DNA of 20,782 bases from Gnetum montanum (Eukaryota > Streptophyta > Gnetopsida > Gnetales > Gnetaceae): assembly GCA_015680685.1 (NCBI GenBank), contig MNCI01014774.1:725536-746317 (forward strand), written 5' to 3'. The notes beneath the pieces are model-generated. The model worked only from the letters and a program-made list of their open reading frames with translations. It had not been told where the DNA came from and did no database searches. The translations under genes and the position numbers were made by a program. Positions 1-9,097 of the stretch are shown one piece after another (the stretch's first letter is position 1; every line of letters begins with the position of its first letter).

Positions 1-107
1 AAGTGTTTCTTGTGGCGTTAAGGCATTTAGTCTGCGGAGTTCGACCGGATCGCGCATGTACGCTCGTATTCGTATGGTGGAGTGTAGGGGTACCTCGCCA
101 CTCATCA
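1..107 (+). repeat. 3' end of a family-T LTR (fragment A)
   Basis: The sequence runs to ...TACCTCGCCACTCATCA at 107 and closely matches the last ~100 bp of the two E1 LTRs (ending at 3409 and 8400), including the GGAGTTCGACCGGATC-like and GAGTGTAGGGGTACC blocks. Its left part lies outside the window. The sequence that follows (from 108) resembles the middle of the same LTR type rather than a primer-binding site, so this looks like an LTR or element nested inside fragment B. It keeps more CpG (TTCGACCGGATCGCGC) than the other copies, which suggests less methylation decay or a younger insertion. Confidence 0.8.
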
Positions 108-392
108 CTAGTTAATTAGTAGTTAAGTTAAATTAGTCACTTAGTTATCTCTCTCTCTCCTCCCTTATTAGCAGTAGGAGATAAAAACATAAAAGCTATA
201 AAAATCATATGCCTCAAACTTACTTAACCATACAATCATGACATACAAGTAAGTTTGGGAAGACAATGATCAACCAACCCATCCTTGTTCCACAAAGGCG
301 CATAGGCACTTAGTCCTTGGAATTTGACTGGATCGTGCATGAAATGCTTGTATTCGTATGGTTGAATGTAGGGGGTACCTCGCCACTCATCA
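108..392 (+). repeat. 3' portion of a second family-T LTR (fragment B)
   Basis: A CT-rich tract near 150-165, an AACCATACAATCATGACATAC stretch, GGGAAGACAATGATCAACC and the terminal GGGGTACCTCGCCACTCATCA (ending at 392) follow in the same order as 3130-3409 of the E1 5' LTR. The left boundary is approximate. No primer-binding site follows 392, so this is the right-hand end of an element or a solo LTR. Copia-derived sequence begins beyond it. Confidence 0.7.
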
Positions 393-578
393 ACATGTTT
401 CAAGAGATGTTATGTTTTATATGAAAAATTTTAGTACAAGTGATTTTTTCAAACAAATATAGAAGTCACATATATATCAAGTTTAAAATCTTGGGTTCAA
501 AGAGATCATCCTTGCACTTAAATGCTAGATACAAATTTTGAATGAAAAACTAGAAGATCTTACAATATTATAAACATG

Positions 579-2100
579 GCATATTTAATAGTCTCAAGTG
601 ACCCAAATAATGTTAATGAAGCCATGAAATTAAAAGTTTGGAAAGAAGCCACAGATAGAGAGTACAATGCCATCTTAAGAAATAAAACATGGGAATTAGT
701 GAATAAACCAAAAGATAAAAAGATTATTGATAGCAAGTGATAGTATAAAATGAAGTACAATGAGAAAGAAGAAGAAAAAACTTGAAACAAGATTTGTAGC
801 AAGAAGATTTTTTTAAAAAAATTATTATGAAGAACTCTTTGCACTAGTGGATAGATTTAAAATCATCAAGCTCATTATCTTCATAGTATCAGATAAGGAT
901 CTAAAGGTTCAACAAATAGATGTCAAATCAACATTTCTAAATGAATACATCAAAGAAGAAGTATACATCTACTAGCTAGAAGGTTATGTTATCAAAGGAA
1001 AATAGAACAATATGTGCGATCTCAACAAAGCTCTATATGACCTAAAGTAAGCTCTCAAGGCTTGGTTCCAAAGAATTAATGATTATCTTATAGGAAATAA
1101 TTATCAAAATTACATGTTTGGACTAACACTATATTTCAAGAAGGAAGAAGATGAATTTATCCTCATGTCACTATATGTAGATGACATTATCTTTATTGCC
1201 ACTAATAAAAGGCTAGTAGAAGATTTCAAGAATGGCGTGAAAATTGAATTCAAAATGAAGGATCTTGGAGAACTTAAATAGTTCCTAGGAATTGCAGTGA
1301 ACTAGGATAATGAGGGAATGAAGATTCATAAAACTAAATACATAAATTCTATCCTTGAAAAATTCAATCTAAAGAATGAAAAGTCAATAATCCTTTGTCA
1401 TACACTTTAAAGTTAACTTGCAAAGATAAGGCTCCTCTCATAGATGCAACCATGTATAGAATCATAATTGGATCACTTCACTTTCTCTACCACACCAAAC
1501 CAAATTTATAATATGAAACATCATGATTATTTATATTCATGAAAGAGCTAAGACAATATCACATCAAAGCACTTGTGCATCTTTTAAAGTATGTAAAGAA
1601 AACTTGCAAATTTGGGTTTCAATTTAGTAAAGAAGATAATAAGTTGTATGCATATTCAGATGCTAATTGGATAGGAGATAATGATAATAGAAAATTCACA
1701 TCAAAAGCTCTTATTATGCATGAAAAAAATCTAATATACTAAAAATCAAAGAAACAATCATTCAGTAGCTTATTCACTTGTGAAGTAGAATTTATTGCCA
1801 TAGCCAAATGCCTCTAATACATACTTTGGGTAAATAAAATTTTCTGACACTTAGGATTTGAAGTTGATCTCACTATAAATTTGTGTTATGAAAATATAGT
1901 AGTAATTCAACTATCCCAAGACTATGTGCATCACAAAAAATCCAAACACATTGACATTATCAATTAAGAAATGAAAGAAGGAACCATCAAATCCATTCAC
2001 ATTAGTTCTTGAGAGCAACTTACTCACTAACAAAAAAAATATTTTGTTTCATAGGATCAAGTACCTCAATGAATCCATAGGAATTTAGTACATGAAAAAG
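579..2100 (+). pseudogene. Ty1/copia pol relic: reverse transcriptase and RNase H
   Basis: Read across stops and frameshifts, this encodes the C-terminal half of a copia polyprotein. Visible blocks in order are: KVWKEATDREYNAILRNKTW (start of RT); IDVKSTFLNE and EEVYI; ALYDLKQALKAWFQRINDYL; the catalytic block LYVDDIIF near 1170 with the YVDD motif; DLGELK-FLGIAV; and an RNase H domain with YAYSDANWIGD near 1650 and the KSKHIDIINQEMK block near 1940. Gag, protease and integrase are absent; fragment B abuts the left side. Many stops fall where Gln (CAA/CAG) is expected, for example 'ALYDLK-stop-ALKAW', which fits C-to-T decay. One frameshift lies near 1390-1430. Family identity is firm; it is clearly non-functional. 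Confidence 0.93.
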
Positions 2101-2154
2101 AAAGGTAAAAGCAAAGGTGAAGAATGAAGATTTTCTTCCATTCTAAGAAGTGAT

Positions 2155-2483
2155 TGTTGGATTTTTAGAGTAGAAGATAATAATTTTTTATTTTTATTAT
2201 ATAAAAAGAGTTTCTTTTAATAAAATATAGAAAATTTATAGATTTATGGGTATTTGTAATGTTATTTTGGCATCAATCCATCTATATATATATATATATA
2301 ATTTTTAAAGTTCTTTTTTGTCATTGGGGCTATATGGTATTATTTTTAATAAACTTTATCCCACTTGTCATATATATATATATCCAAGGCATCTCTTGGA
2401 AATTTATATCAAGAAAATTATCAATATAATTTTAGCAATAATTTAACTATTTCATCATTAATTAATTCATCAATGTTCAACAA
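2155..2483 (+). repeat. Left part of the copia 3' LTR, interrupted by E1
   Basis: About 55 bp after the last RNase H-like codons, TGTTGGATTTTTAG begins an AT-rich stretch typical of a copia LTR start, preceded by a purine-rich run (2094-2130). It contains (TA)n runs at 2283-2300 and 2371-2382. The stretch is cut at 2483 by the E1 insertion and must resume at 8406. I could not identify the LTR end on the far side, so the start is inferred from position and the TG dinucleotide. Confidence 0.45.
2479..2483. repeat. Target site duplication of E1, left copy
   Basis: AACAA directly precedes the TGATGAGT start of the E1 5' LTR and is repeated exactly at 8401-8405 after the 3' LTR. Five bp is the usual duplication size for LTR retrotransposon integrases. 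Confidence 0.9.
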
Positions 2484-2594
2484 TGATGAGTCATGATCTG
2501 TCAGGCCTAGTTATCGGAGACCCTATTATCGAAGCCCTGATACAAGATACATGATCTATCAGGCCCAGTTATTGAAGCCCAATTATCGGGGTTG

Positions 2595-2616
2595 TGATAT
2601 CGCAGCTGCGATATCA
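2595..2616. repeat. 22-bp perfect palindrome in U3 of the E1 5' LTR
   Basis: The arm TGATATCGCAG is followed immediately by its exact reverse complement. A second perfect palindrome (14 bp, arm ATGCGAT) lies at 2639-2652, and related GCGATAT words occur between them. In the 3' LTR the corresponding site (about 7620-7641) has lost symmetry through two transitions and the second palindrome is missing. Confidence 0.9.
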
Positions 2617-2680
2617 TGTATGCGATATTGCGGCCTGCATGCGATATCGCATATACAATATTGTGGTTCCAGTGTGAGCC

Positions 2681-2688
2681 TATAAATA
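2681..2688 (+). promoter_or_regulatory. TATA box of the E1 5' LTR
   Basis: TATAAATA in the context GAGCCTATAAATAAAAGG, conserved exactly in the 3' LTR at 7673-7680. It lies ~200 bp from the LTR start, as expected for the U3/R boundary. Transcription would start roughly 25-35 bp downstream. Confidence 0.75.
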
Positions 2689-2856
2689 AAAGGCGGCACA
2701 CTTGGTTTTGGGAATTAGTTTTTAGATTTTATTGTAAGTTTTAAAGTTTAGATTCTTCTCAACCCTTTCCTCCTAGTGCATGTTTGCAGTGTGGTGATTG
2801 TAATTGTACGACATCCTTATTCAAGTGTAATGTACTTAGACACGCACATGACCGGC

Positions 2857-2862
2857 AATAAA
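2857..2862 (+). terminator. Polyadenylation signal candidate in the LTR (R/U5)
   Basis: AATAAA, about 170 bp after the TATA box, is conserved in the 3' LTR at 7849-7854, where it would act in transcript end formation. A similar AATAAA sits at 19656-19661 in the E3 LTR. In E2 the equivalent region is where the minus-strand element inserted and the hexamer is lost. Confidence 0.5.
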
Positions 2863-3410
2863 GATCGAGATTACTTCATCATTGCAACATTCACTTAGTT
2901 TAATTAATTAATTGTTATTGTTATTTATTTCTTTCATAGTTAATATCTCTTCACCCTAAACTCTTGTTAAACGTGGAATGAGTACAACTTGATCACGAGC
3001 ATTTAAGTGTGACTACTTGGTAACCCAGTAGCGTACCTAGGATCTGCGCTTGGTAATCCCAGTGGTAGTCATGCGAGAAGTCCGAGATGTGTATGGATGA
3101 TTGAGGAACGGATGCTCATTACACTTAGGCTAGCTTAGATTCTCTCTCACCCTCTCTCTCTTAGCATAGTTAATATTATTTTCCATCACACTCAGGAGTA
3201 GTACTAGTGTAGAAACACATCATACACCTCACTCTGGACTAAACCATACATGACAAAGCTAATACTAGTCCAGGTGGGAAGACAACAAACTGTGACCTAA
3301 GAATAACCATCTAGATACCACAACTAGTCTGTCTGTGAAGTTCAACCAGATCGTGTGTGAAATGCTCATATTCGTATGGTTGAGTGTAGGGGTACCTCGC
3401 CACTCATCAT

Positions 3411-3428
3411 TGGCACCATTGCCAGGGA
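3411..3428 (+). other. E1 primer-binding site, tRNA-Asp type
   Basis: TGGCACCATTGCCAGGGA starts one base after the 5' LTR. Plant Athila/Tat-type elements commonly use TGGCGCCGTTGCCGGGGA, the complement of the tRNA-Asp 3' end (recalled from established knowledge). The three differences are all CG to CA, as expected from deamination of methylated CpG on the opposite strand. Confidence 0.85.
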
Positions 3429-3550
3429 CGGTGCTAGTTATCTAGATTAGTTATATCATACAAGGTCGCTATATAGGAATTAACAATATATCTTTTAAGA
3501 ATAAATAATTACAAAAAGTCACATACAAATTCACACATAGTTTCATAATC

Positions 3551-5587
3551 ATGCCTCTCTTACAAGACTATGATAATGCCACATCTAGTGAAGCAATTCA
3601 TTGGAGAACCAACAAATTATCTGAAAATGAAGATTCTAGTACGCAATCCGAAGTGGAAGTTTCTTATAAACATAAACAAAGGAAACATCGTCCCAAAACA
3701 TGAAAGCATAACTTACCTGATGACAATGAACCCCTAATGGGCACTACAAGCCTAACACAAATACAAGAGGCTGTTCGAATCTCTCGTAGGCATCGTAAAG
3801 AGAGTCGTCTAGCCAGGCTCGATTTAAACAACTTCCCTAATTTCTTAGGAGGCTATGAATTAGATCTACATCAACATTTATAAGCCTTCTACAATGCCTG
3901 TGCATGGAACAACATTGATAATGATTGGCAAAAACTCAAGCTCTTCCCTATGACACTCGTTGGCCAAGCAAAAGTATGGTATAGATCGTTAAAATCAAAT
4001 TTAATATGACATTGGCCAACAATGGTAGAAGTCTTTAATGAAAGATATCAAACCTATGCAAGAGTGTCAGCCTTGAGGAAAAAAATCCAAGAGTGGAAAC
4101 AAGCACAACACGAACCCTTGGACATGGCCTTAGAAAGATATTATGCACTATTAAACAACTGTCCAGGCCATTAGTTATCTGAAGAAAGGCTAATGCACCA
4201 TATCATTGATGGGCTTCTTGATGAAACAAGAAAGACCCTAGGGATGTATGCCCAAGGACAACTATACGAACTACGAACCCATCAATTACAAGAGCTTATT
4301 AAGTGGGTAGCAAAAGAAGAAGGAGAAATGGCTAGATGGGAGAGTGTTGAAAAACATCAACGGGACCAGAATCTCAACCTAACAAAGGTCCATGATCATA
4401 AAAAGGAGAAATCAACCTATCACAAGGAGAAAGAACCATATTTGCCAATACAAAAATCATTAGAGGAAGTCGAGGCAAAGATTAATAAGATGTTGGAATG
4501 GACGTATAAAAAGTGTGGAGAATGTATCGATATCATTGGAGATAGAGTTTTGACAACCTGAGAAGTAGGACAAAGTATTAGTAGATAATCAAAAAGAAGG
4601 GATAAGGAAAATAAGAGCTCAACTGCCAATCACATGTATGAATGCAACATTTTCCTGTACGATCACCCCAAGGGCCAATGCCCAATCTTGTTAGATTTAT
4701 ATGAGCATTGGGGAAACATGTTACATTCCAAGTTCGTACAGAGATACTATGTTTGATCATAGTGGCAACAATCCTAGTCATGGGGAAAGCCACCCCTAAA
4801 CTAGAGACACCCTTCATATCATTTGAATCCAAATGCTTATCTAGTCCAATACCCTATTTCTCCAACTGGGCCAACATACTCTATCTCACCGCATTAGCAT
4901 TCTCCCTAATACTATCAGCCCATGTCCTCAACACAACCACCGCCTTGTGTACCTCATAATTCTCCTAATTTTCAACATTCTCATTCTTTCCCTCCTTCTA
5001 CATCACCACCAACTATTCCTAAGGTGTCTACACCACAGCAAAAACCTTCAAACGTTACTTGTGCTACTATTTCCAATAGCAGTGAGAGACCTCAGCAACA
5101 TCAAAGGCATCCCTTCTTTAGAAACAACCCTAGGAAGGGACAACCCAATTCCAAGGCCACTGCATTCTCCAACTCAACACAAGTCCAACCTTATGGTGCA
5201 TCCTTATCTTCAAACCCAACGCCTCATGTTACTTCATCAGGTCCACCAATTAACACTCCAACAATCATACAGACCAATGAACACAAGCATGGAAGGCAAC
5301 ATCCCAATCCTTGCATACCATCNACCAATGAACACAAGCATGGAAGGAAACATCCCAATCCTTGCATACCATCTTACGGTCACAAATATCATAGTGGGTC
5401 AACTCCTTACAAGGGAATCACATCTTATAAATTGTTCCACTATGCTTACTATAATCAAGTGTGTGAACCCCAATGGGGTAAGGATGACCAACTCCCAATA
5501 TTTCCAACATGCAAGGATCCTCATCTTCCATTTATTAATCCTTGCCATCCTCAACTATTTAGTTATGGGGGATATCCCCCATTCTAG
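3551..5587 (+). pseudogene. E1 gag (retrotransposon gag protein), decayed
   Basis: One continuous reading frame of ~678 codons, interrupted only by stop codons: TGA 3701, TAA 3881, TGA 4007, TAG 4172, TGA 4559 and several between 4580 and 4905. I see no frameshift. The start is the ATG at 3551, 141 bp after the LTR. Residues ~132-226 form a classical retrotransposon gag domain: FPMTLVGQAKVWYRSL, then FNERYQTYARVSALRKKIQ, then MHHIIDGLLDETRKTL. A lysine- and glutamate-rich segment follows. A zinc-knuckle-like motif at 4643-4681 reads CNIFLYDHPKGQC, with the second cysteine apparently replaced by Phe. The last ~220 residues are Pro/Ser/Asn/His-rich and end at the TAG at 5585-5587. Gag would form the virus-like particle and bind element RNA. 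Confidence 0.9.
5273..5374. repeat. 51-bp perfect-phase tandem duplication with an N at the junction
   Basis: Unit 1 (5273-5323) and unit 2 (5324-5374) differ at one base (GGCAAC versus GGAAAC), plus the ambiguous base N at 5323 ending unit 1. The duplication is 17 codons, so the gag frame is preserved (TNEHKHGR...PNPCIP twice). It may be a real in-frame duplication or an unmerged contig overlap. Confidence 0.95.
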
Positions 5588-6897
5588 TAACAAGCAGGAT
5601 TAATAACCACTTTTTATTTTCCTTAATTTTACAACTTTTTGTTTTCCAGTTTTTCAGTTTTCAATTTCTTGTTTTATCATTTTATCTTTTTATCTTTTTA
5701 CATTTTTGTAAGTAATCTCATCTATGAATAAAACACTCATGTAGCTCGTTGGTTGAGGTGTGTTCTATGTTATCAAGTCTCGAGTGATCAATTATGTGGA
5801 CAGTGAGCCCATTACACGCACTCATCCATTCTACAAATAAGAGGTTCTGATTAAGGGTATAGTGATATTCTTGACATTTTTAAAACTTAAAATTAATTTT
5901 GCATTCATTGTATCCAGAATGAAGAAGGATGGATCAAGAGGGAATGATTAGGGTGTGACATCAAGGGGACTTGCAGATTCTCTTTGGTGACATCTGTGGG
6001 AGTTATCATGCAATGTGGTTGTACTAAGATCCTTGTAGGTCTAACGAAAAATGGAAATAAGTGCTATTCTAGGGGGTCCCATGCCTGAAGGTTGGTAGCT
6101 TCTCTGGATTCAGTAAGGAGGAAAAAAAGGAAGCGCCACAAAACAAAAATCACTTCTCCCTTGAACAAAATGCCAAGTGATCGTACGCCTTGTTGTTCTG
6201 GTACTCTCATAGTTGCTCATCATGGGATGAAAAAATGTGGTGTTACTGGTCAGAGGAATGGACTTGGTCCTGATCTTGGAATGACGAGTTAATGACACAT
6301 TAGTCATGCTTTACACGTAAGATTCATTGTGCCCTGGGTCAGTTACCTCATGTCCCAATCTCTACAATCCCTTCTATACCCCGTCTCAACTCGTTGTTCA
6401 TGTAATTGTTGCTTATGTCTCGTATAGTGTAGAATTCTTACCTCATTTTGGTGGTATCTACATGTGTGTGTTTTGTGAAACTAGTATGGATTACATTTAA
6501 CCCTTCTAGTGCCTACAGAAATTTTAAGGTGTGGTTACACAAGGGCATTATAGGTTGGAACCTGCTTTGGGGAGGATCCACTTACATGACTTTTGTAATT
6601 TGTACTTGTTGCATACCACCACATCATCTTATACCCTCTGAGTACTTTATTTCCAAATCTATTCTTTCCTTTGTCATCATTTTATCAAACGTTCCTCAAA
6701 ACTTGGTCCTTTTATGTGTCACCTAACAAACCAGGTCTAACATTAAACTTTTAGGGCAACTTCCTTGAAAAAATTTCTAACTCTAAAATCACACTAAGCA
6801 AAGAATTCAACATTTATTAAAGGTAATGAGTAAGGTATGAAATCACTGAATGTTTTTTCAATAGCCTTACTAACAATTGATCTTTGTGTGATTATAG
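5588..6897 (+). other. E1 non-coding spacer between gag and ORF2
   Basis: A T-rich tract (5610-5715) follows the gag stop. The rest shows only short, unrelated open frames and no pol motif on either strand. A sub-block at 6533-6597 (ACACAAGGGCATTATAGG... to ...CTTTTG) is recognisably conserved in E2 at about 9937-10000. The CCATGCCTGAAGGT block near 6081 matches E2 near 9482. Its position fits a long internal untranslated region where other elements of this type carry pol. Confidence 0.6.
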
Positions 6898-7335
6898 ATG
6901 GCCCCTAAATGAAGACAATAAGGAGGACCTTCTCAAGGTGCTACCGAACGACTAGGGGGAGGTAGAGGTCAAGGAATTCATGCAGAACATCCATACAAGA
7001 AGGCAAAATCACTCAGCATCCATCATGAAAATCCTATTACTACATAATCTATCCAAGAAAAAAGTGGAAAGGTCAGGGCCCAAGCCTATGAAGAGGAACG
7101 ACAGCTGTTTGCGGCATGACATGTCAAGACCAATCAAGTGTTCCCACAGTTACCATGTCCATGGAAAGTGCCAACTCCATAAAATAGTGAAACATCAGCA
7201 TGGATGGCTCATAATCTATGGATAGAAGAGGAGAAACTTTAGGCACTTCTTCAACAGTATCAATCTCAAAAGCCTGGAGCGCAAAACAAAGGAAAGACAC
7301 CCATGGAGGAGCCACCACTACCGGGAACCCCATGA
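6898..7335 (+). pseudogene. E1 ORF2, short form, function unknown
   Basis: A single 145-codon frame from ATG 6898 to TGA 7333, carrying six internal stops (TGA, TAA, TAA, TGA, TAA and TAG) but no frameshift. The N-terminus is basic and Gly/Gln-rich (MAPK-stop-RQ, GGPSQGATERLGGGRGQG). The C-terminal half has QVFPQLPCPWKV, HNLWIEEEK and a Pro-rich tail. E2 carries a much longer ORF in the same position whose end has the matching blocks (FLTLMYPWKVF, HNPWTKEEN), so E1 ORF2 looks like the two ends of that protein with the middle removed. It is not a known enzyme as far as I can tell. Confidence 0.6.
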
Positions 7336-7509
7336 GTTCCACAAGTTTTTTTTGTTGTGTCTGTGTCCAAATTTTGTTTAATCCTCCACTGTGGCATGAA
7401 TAAATTCCTAGTCAGTCAATAATCCCATACCTATCCATTGTGTAATCAATTGAACTTGTTCCTCACTTTCTTTGACTCAAGGACGAGTTGTTATTTAGTT
7501 GTGGGGATA
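7336..7509 (+). other. E1 3' untranslated tail and polypurine tract
   Basis: The sequence after the ORF2 stop leads to GTTGTGGGGATA directly before the TGATGAGT of the 3' LTR. GTGGGGATA (7501-7509) is the polypurine tract that primes plus-strand synthesis. E2 has ATGGAGGTA in the same place (13502-13510), which supports the assignment. Confidence 0.8.
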
Positions 7510-8400
7510 TGATGAGTCATGGTCTGTCAAGCCTAGTTATCGAAGCCCTGTTATCGAAGCCTTGATACAAGATACATGGTTTGTCAGGCACAGTTATTAG
7601 AGCCCAGTTATCGGGGCTACGATATCGTAGCTGCAATATCGCGTATGCGATATCACGGTTTCGATGTGAGCCTATAAATAAAAGGTGGCACACTTGGTTT
7701 TGGGAATTAGCTTTTAGATTTTATTGTAAGTTTTTAAGTTTATATTCTTCTCAACCCTTTCCTCCTAGTGCAAGCTTGCAGTGTGGTGATTGTAATTGTA
7801 CGACATCCTTATTCTAGTGTGACGTACTTGGGCATGCACATGACCGACAATAAAGATTGAGATTACTTCATCATTGCAGCATTCACTTAGTTTAATTAAT
7901 TATTATTATTATTATTTATTTCTTTCATAGTTAATATCTCTTCACCCTAAGGTCTTGTTAAACACAAAATGAGTATGACTTGATCATGAGCATTTAAGTG
8001 TGACTACTTGGTAACCCAGTAGCGTACCTAGGATCTGCGCTTGGTAATCTTAGTCGTAGTCATGCACAAAGTCCAAGATGTGTACAGATGATTGAGGAAT
8101 AGATGCTCATCACACTTAGGCTAGCTTAGATTCTCTCTCACCCTCTCTCTCTTAGCTTAGTTAATATTATTTTCCATCATATTCAGGAGTAGTACGAGTG
8201 TAGAAACACATCATACACCTCACTCTAGACTAAACCATACGTGACTAAGCTAATACTAATCCAGGTGGGAAGACAATGAATTGTGACCTAATAATAACCA
8301 TCTAGATACCACAACTAGTCCATCTGTGGAGTTCGACTGGATCATGCGTGAAACACTTGTATTCATATGGTTGAGTGTAGGGGTACTTTGCCACTCATCA
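7510..8400 (+). repeat. E1 3' LTR
   Basis: 891 bp, same order of blocks as the 5' LTR, with TATAAATA at 7673 and AATAAA at 7849. By eye it is about 90% identical, mostly C/T and G/A differences, and it lacks ~35 bp of the U3 palindrome cluster. It ends CCACTCATCA at 8400. Confidence 0.95.
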
Positions 8401-8405
8401 AACAA
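8401..8405. repeat. Target site duplication of E1, right copy
   Basis: AACAA follows CATCA at 8400 and equals 2479-2483. Confidence 0.9.
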
Positions 8406-9090
8406 CATCATTCATCATCATTTACTCAATCTTGGAAGTTGAATAATAATAGTTTGGGATATTCACTATTTCAAAAATATCTGTCATTTCACAACATTTT
8501 TTACAGATTCTATATTTATTAGAAATCTAGAATAGGTAGCTACATGTAGCTAAAATTTCAGTTCAATATCTATTGTGTTTTTGGAGAAATTAGCTCTATA
8601 ATTTACCAAATTTTTACTAGATTGAATGATAGTTAATGATGAGATTATTTCTCCATGATCACACAAATATTTGATATGATATTAGATTTATTTCAAAGTT
8701 AATATCTATGGAAAGGTTTAGTTGAAATTTTAGCATCAAAATATAATAATGTTTAATTTATTACCTTTCAATGTTTCACTATCAAAATTAATGTGATTTT
8801 TGATAGATTAGAAAGAACATAACTTAACTTAAGCTTATAGATATCTTTTTTAGTACCTTATTTTTCCAATTTATGCATAACTTTCTAAGATTTCCAAAAA
8901 TATAAATTTTATTAGCTAATTAATTATGAAGTTTAGATAATCAAGCAATTCTTTTGCTATCTAAAATTCCTTTATTTATGACTTTGGGTGTGAATTTACT
9001 TAGCATATAAAGGTTTAAAAGGTGGTTGTAGCACTATATAATGATAAGAGGTATCAAAATATGATGATTAATTTAGTCCAAAAGATTTTA
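8406..9090. other. AT-rich unassigned stretch, probably continuation of the interrupted copia LTR
   Basis: By the target duplication this is the sequence that once adjoined 2483. It is AT-rich, with stops in every frame and no tRNA or recognisable domain. The first few hundred bp should be the rest of the copia 3' LTR, but I could not place the LTR terminus. Nothing else is visible. Confidence 0.4.
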
Positions 9091-9097
9091 AGCAATT

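Larger units (their letters stand above)
2484..3409 (+). repeat. E1 5' LTR
   Basis: 926 bp, TGATGAGT...ACTCATCA, aligned end to end with 7510-8400. It opens with a GCN4-like palindrome ATGAGTCAT. U3 holds an imperfect direct repeat (about 2493-2520 and 2551-2576, the ATGATCTRTCAGGCC motif), then a cluster of GATATC-centred palindromes, then a TATA box. A CT-rich tract (3140-3165) lies in the 3' third. It is ~35 bp longer than the 3' LTR; the difference lies in the palindrome cluster (about 2615-2672). Confidence 0.95.
2484..8400 (+). mobile_element. E1: complete non-autonomous Ty3/gypsy-type LTR retrotransposon
   Basis: The element is 5917 bp: 5' LTR (2484-3409), tRNA-Asp-type primer site (3411-3428), gag pseudogene (3551-5587), non-coding spacer, short ORF2 (6898-7335), polypurine tract (to 7509) and 3' LTR (7510-8400), with AACAA duplications on both sides. 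The LTR termini form a perfect 8-bp inverted repeat, TGATGAGT/ACTCATCA. No protease, reverse transcriptase, RNase H or integrase motif is visible in the 4.1-kb internal region, so mobility would have needed enzymes in trans. The tRNA-Asp primer and gag type point to the non-chromoviral Athila/Tat side of Ty3/gypsy; this lineage call is an inference. The LTRs are about 90% identical by eye, mostly transitions, so the insertion is old. Confidence 0.93.

Noticed and set aside
560-844. 94-residue minus-strand hydrophobic open frame
   Set aside because: It is antisense to the start of the copia reverse transcriptase relic. Its Phe/Leu richness reflects the A-rich sense strand.
2507-2701. 64-residue minus-strand open frame
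   Set aside because: It lies wholly within the U3/TATA region of the E1 5' LTR and owes its openness to the palindromic repeats. It is antisense and not preserved in the other LTR.
4947-5603. Long plus-strand frame overlapping the gag tail
   Set aside because: Another frame (4922-5587) is in phase with the gag domain and gives the Pro/Ser/His-rich tail expected there. This one is an overlapping frame of a low-complexity, stop-poor sequence.
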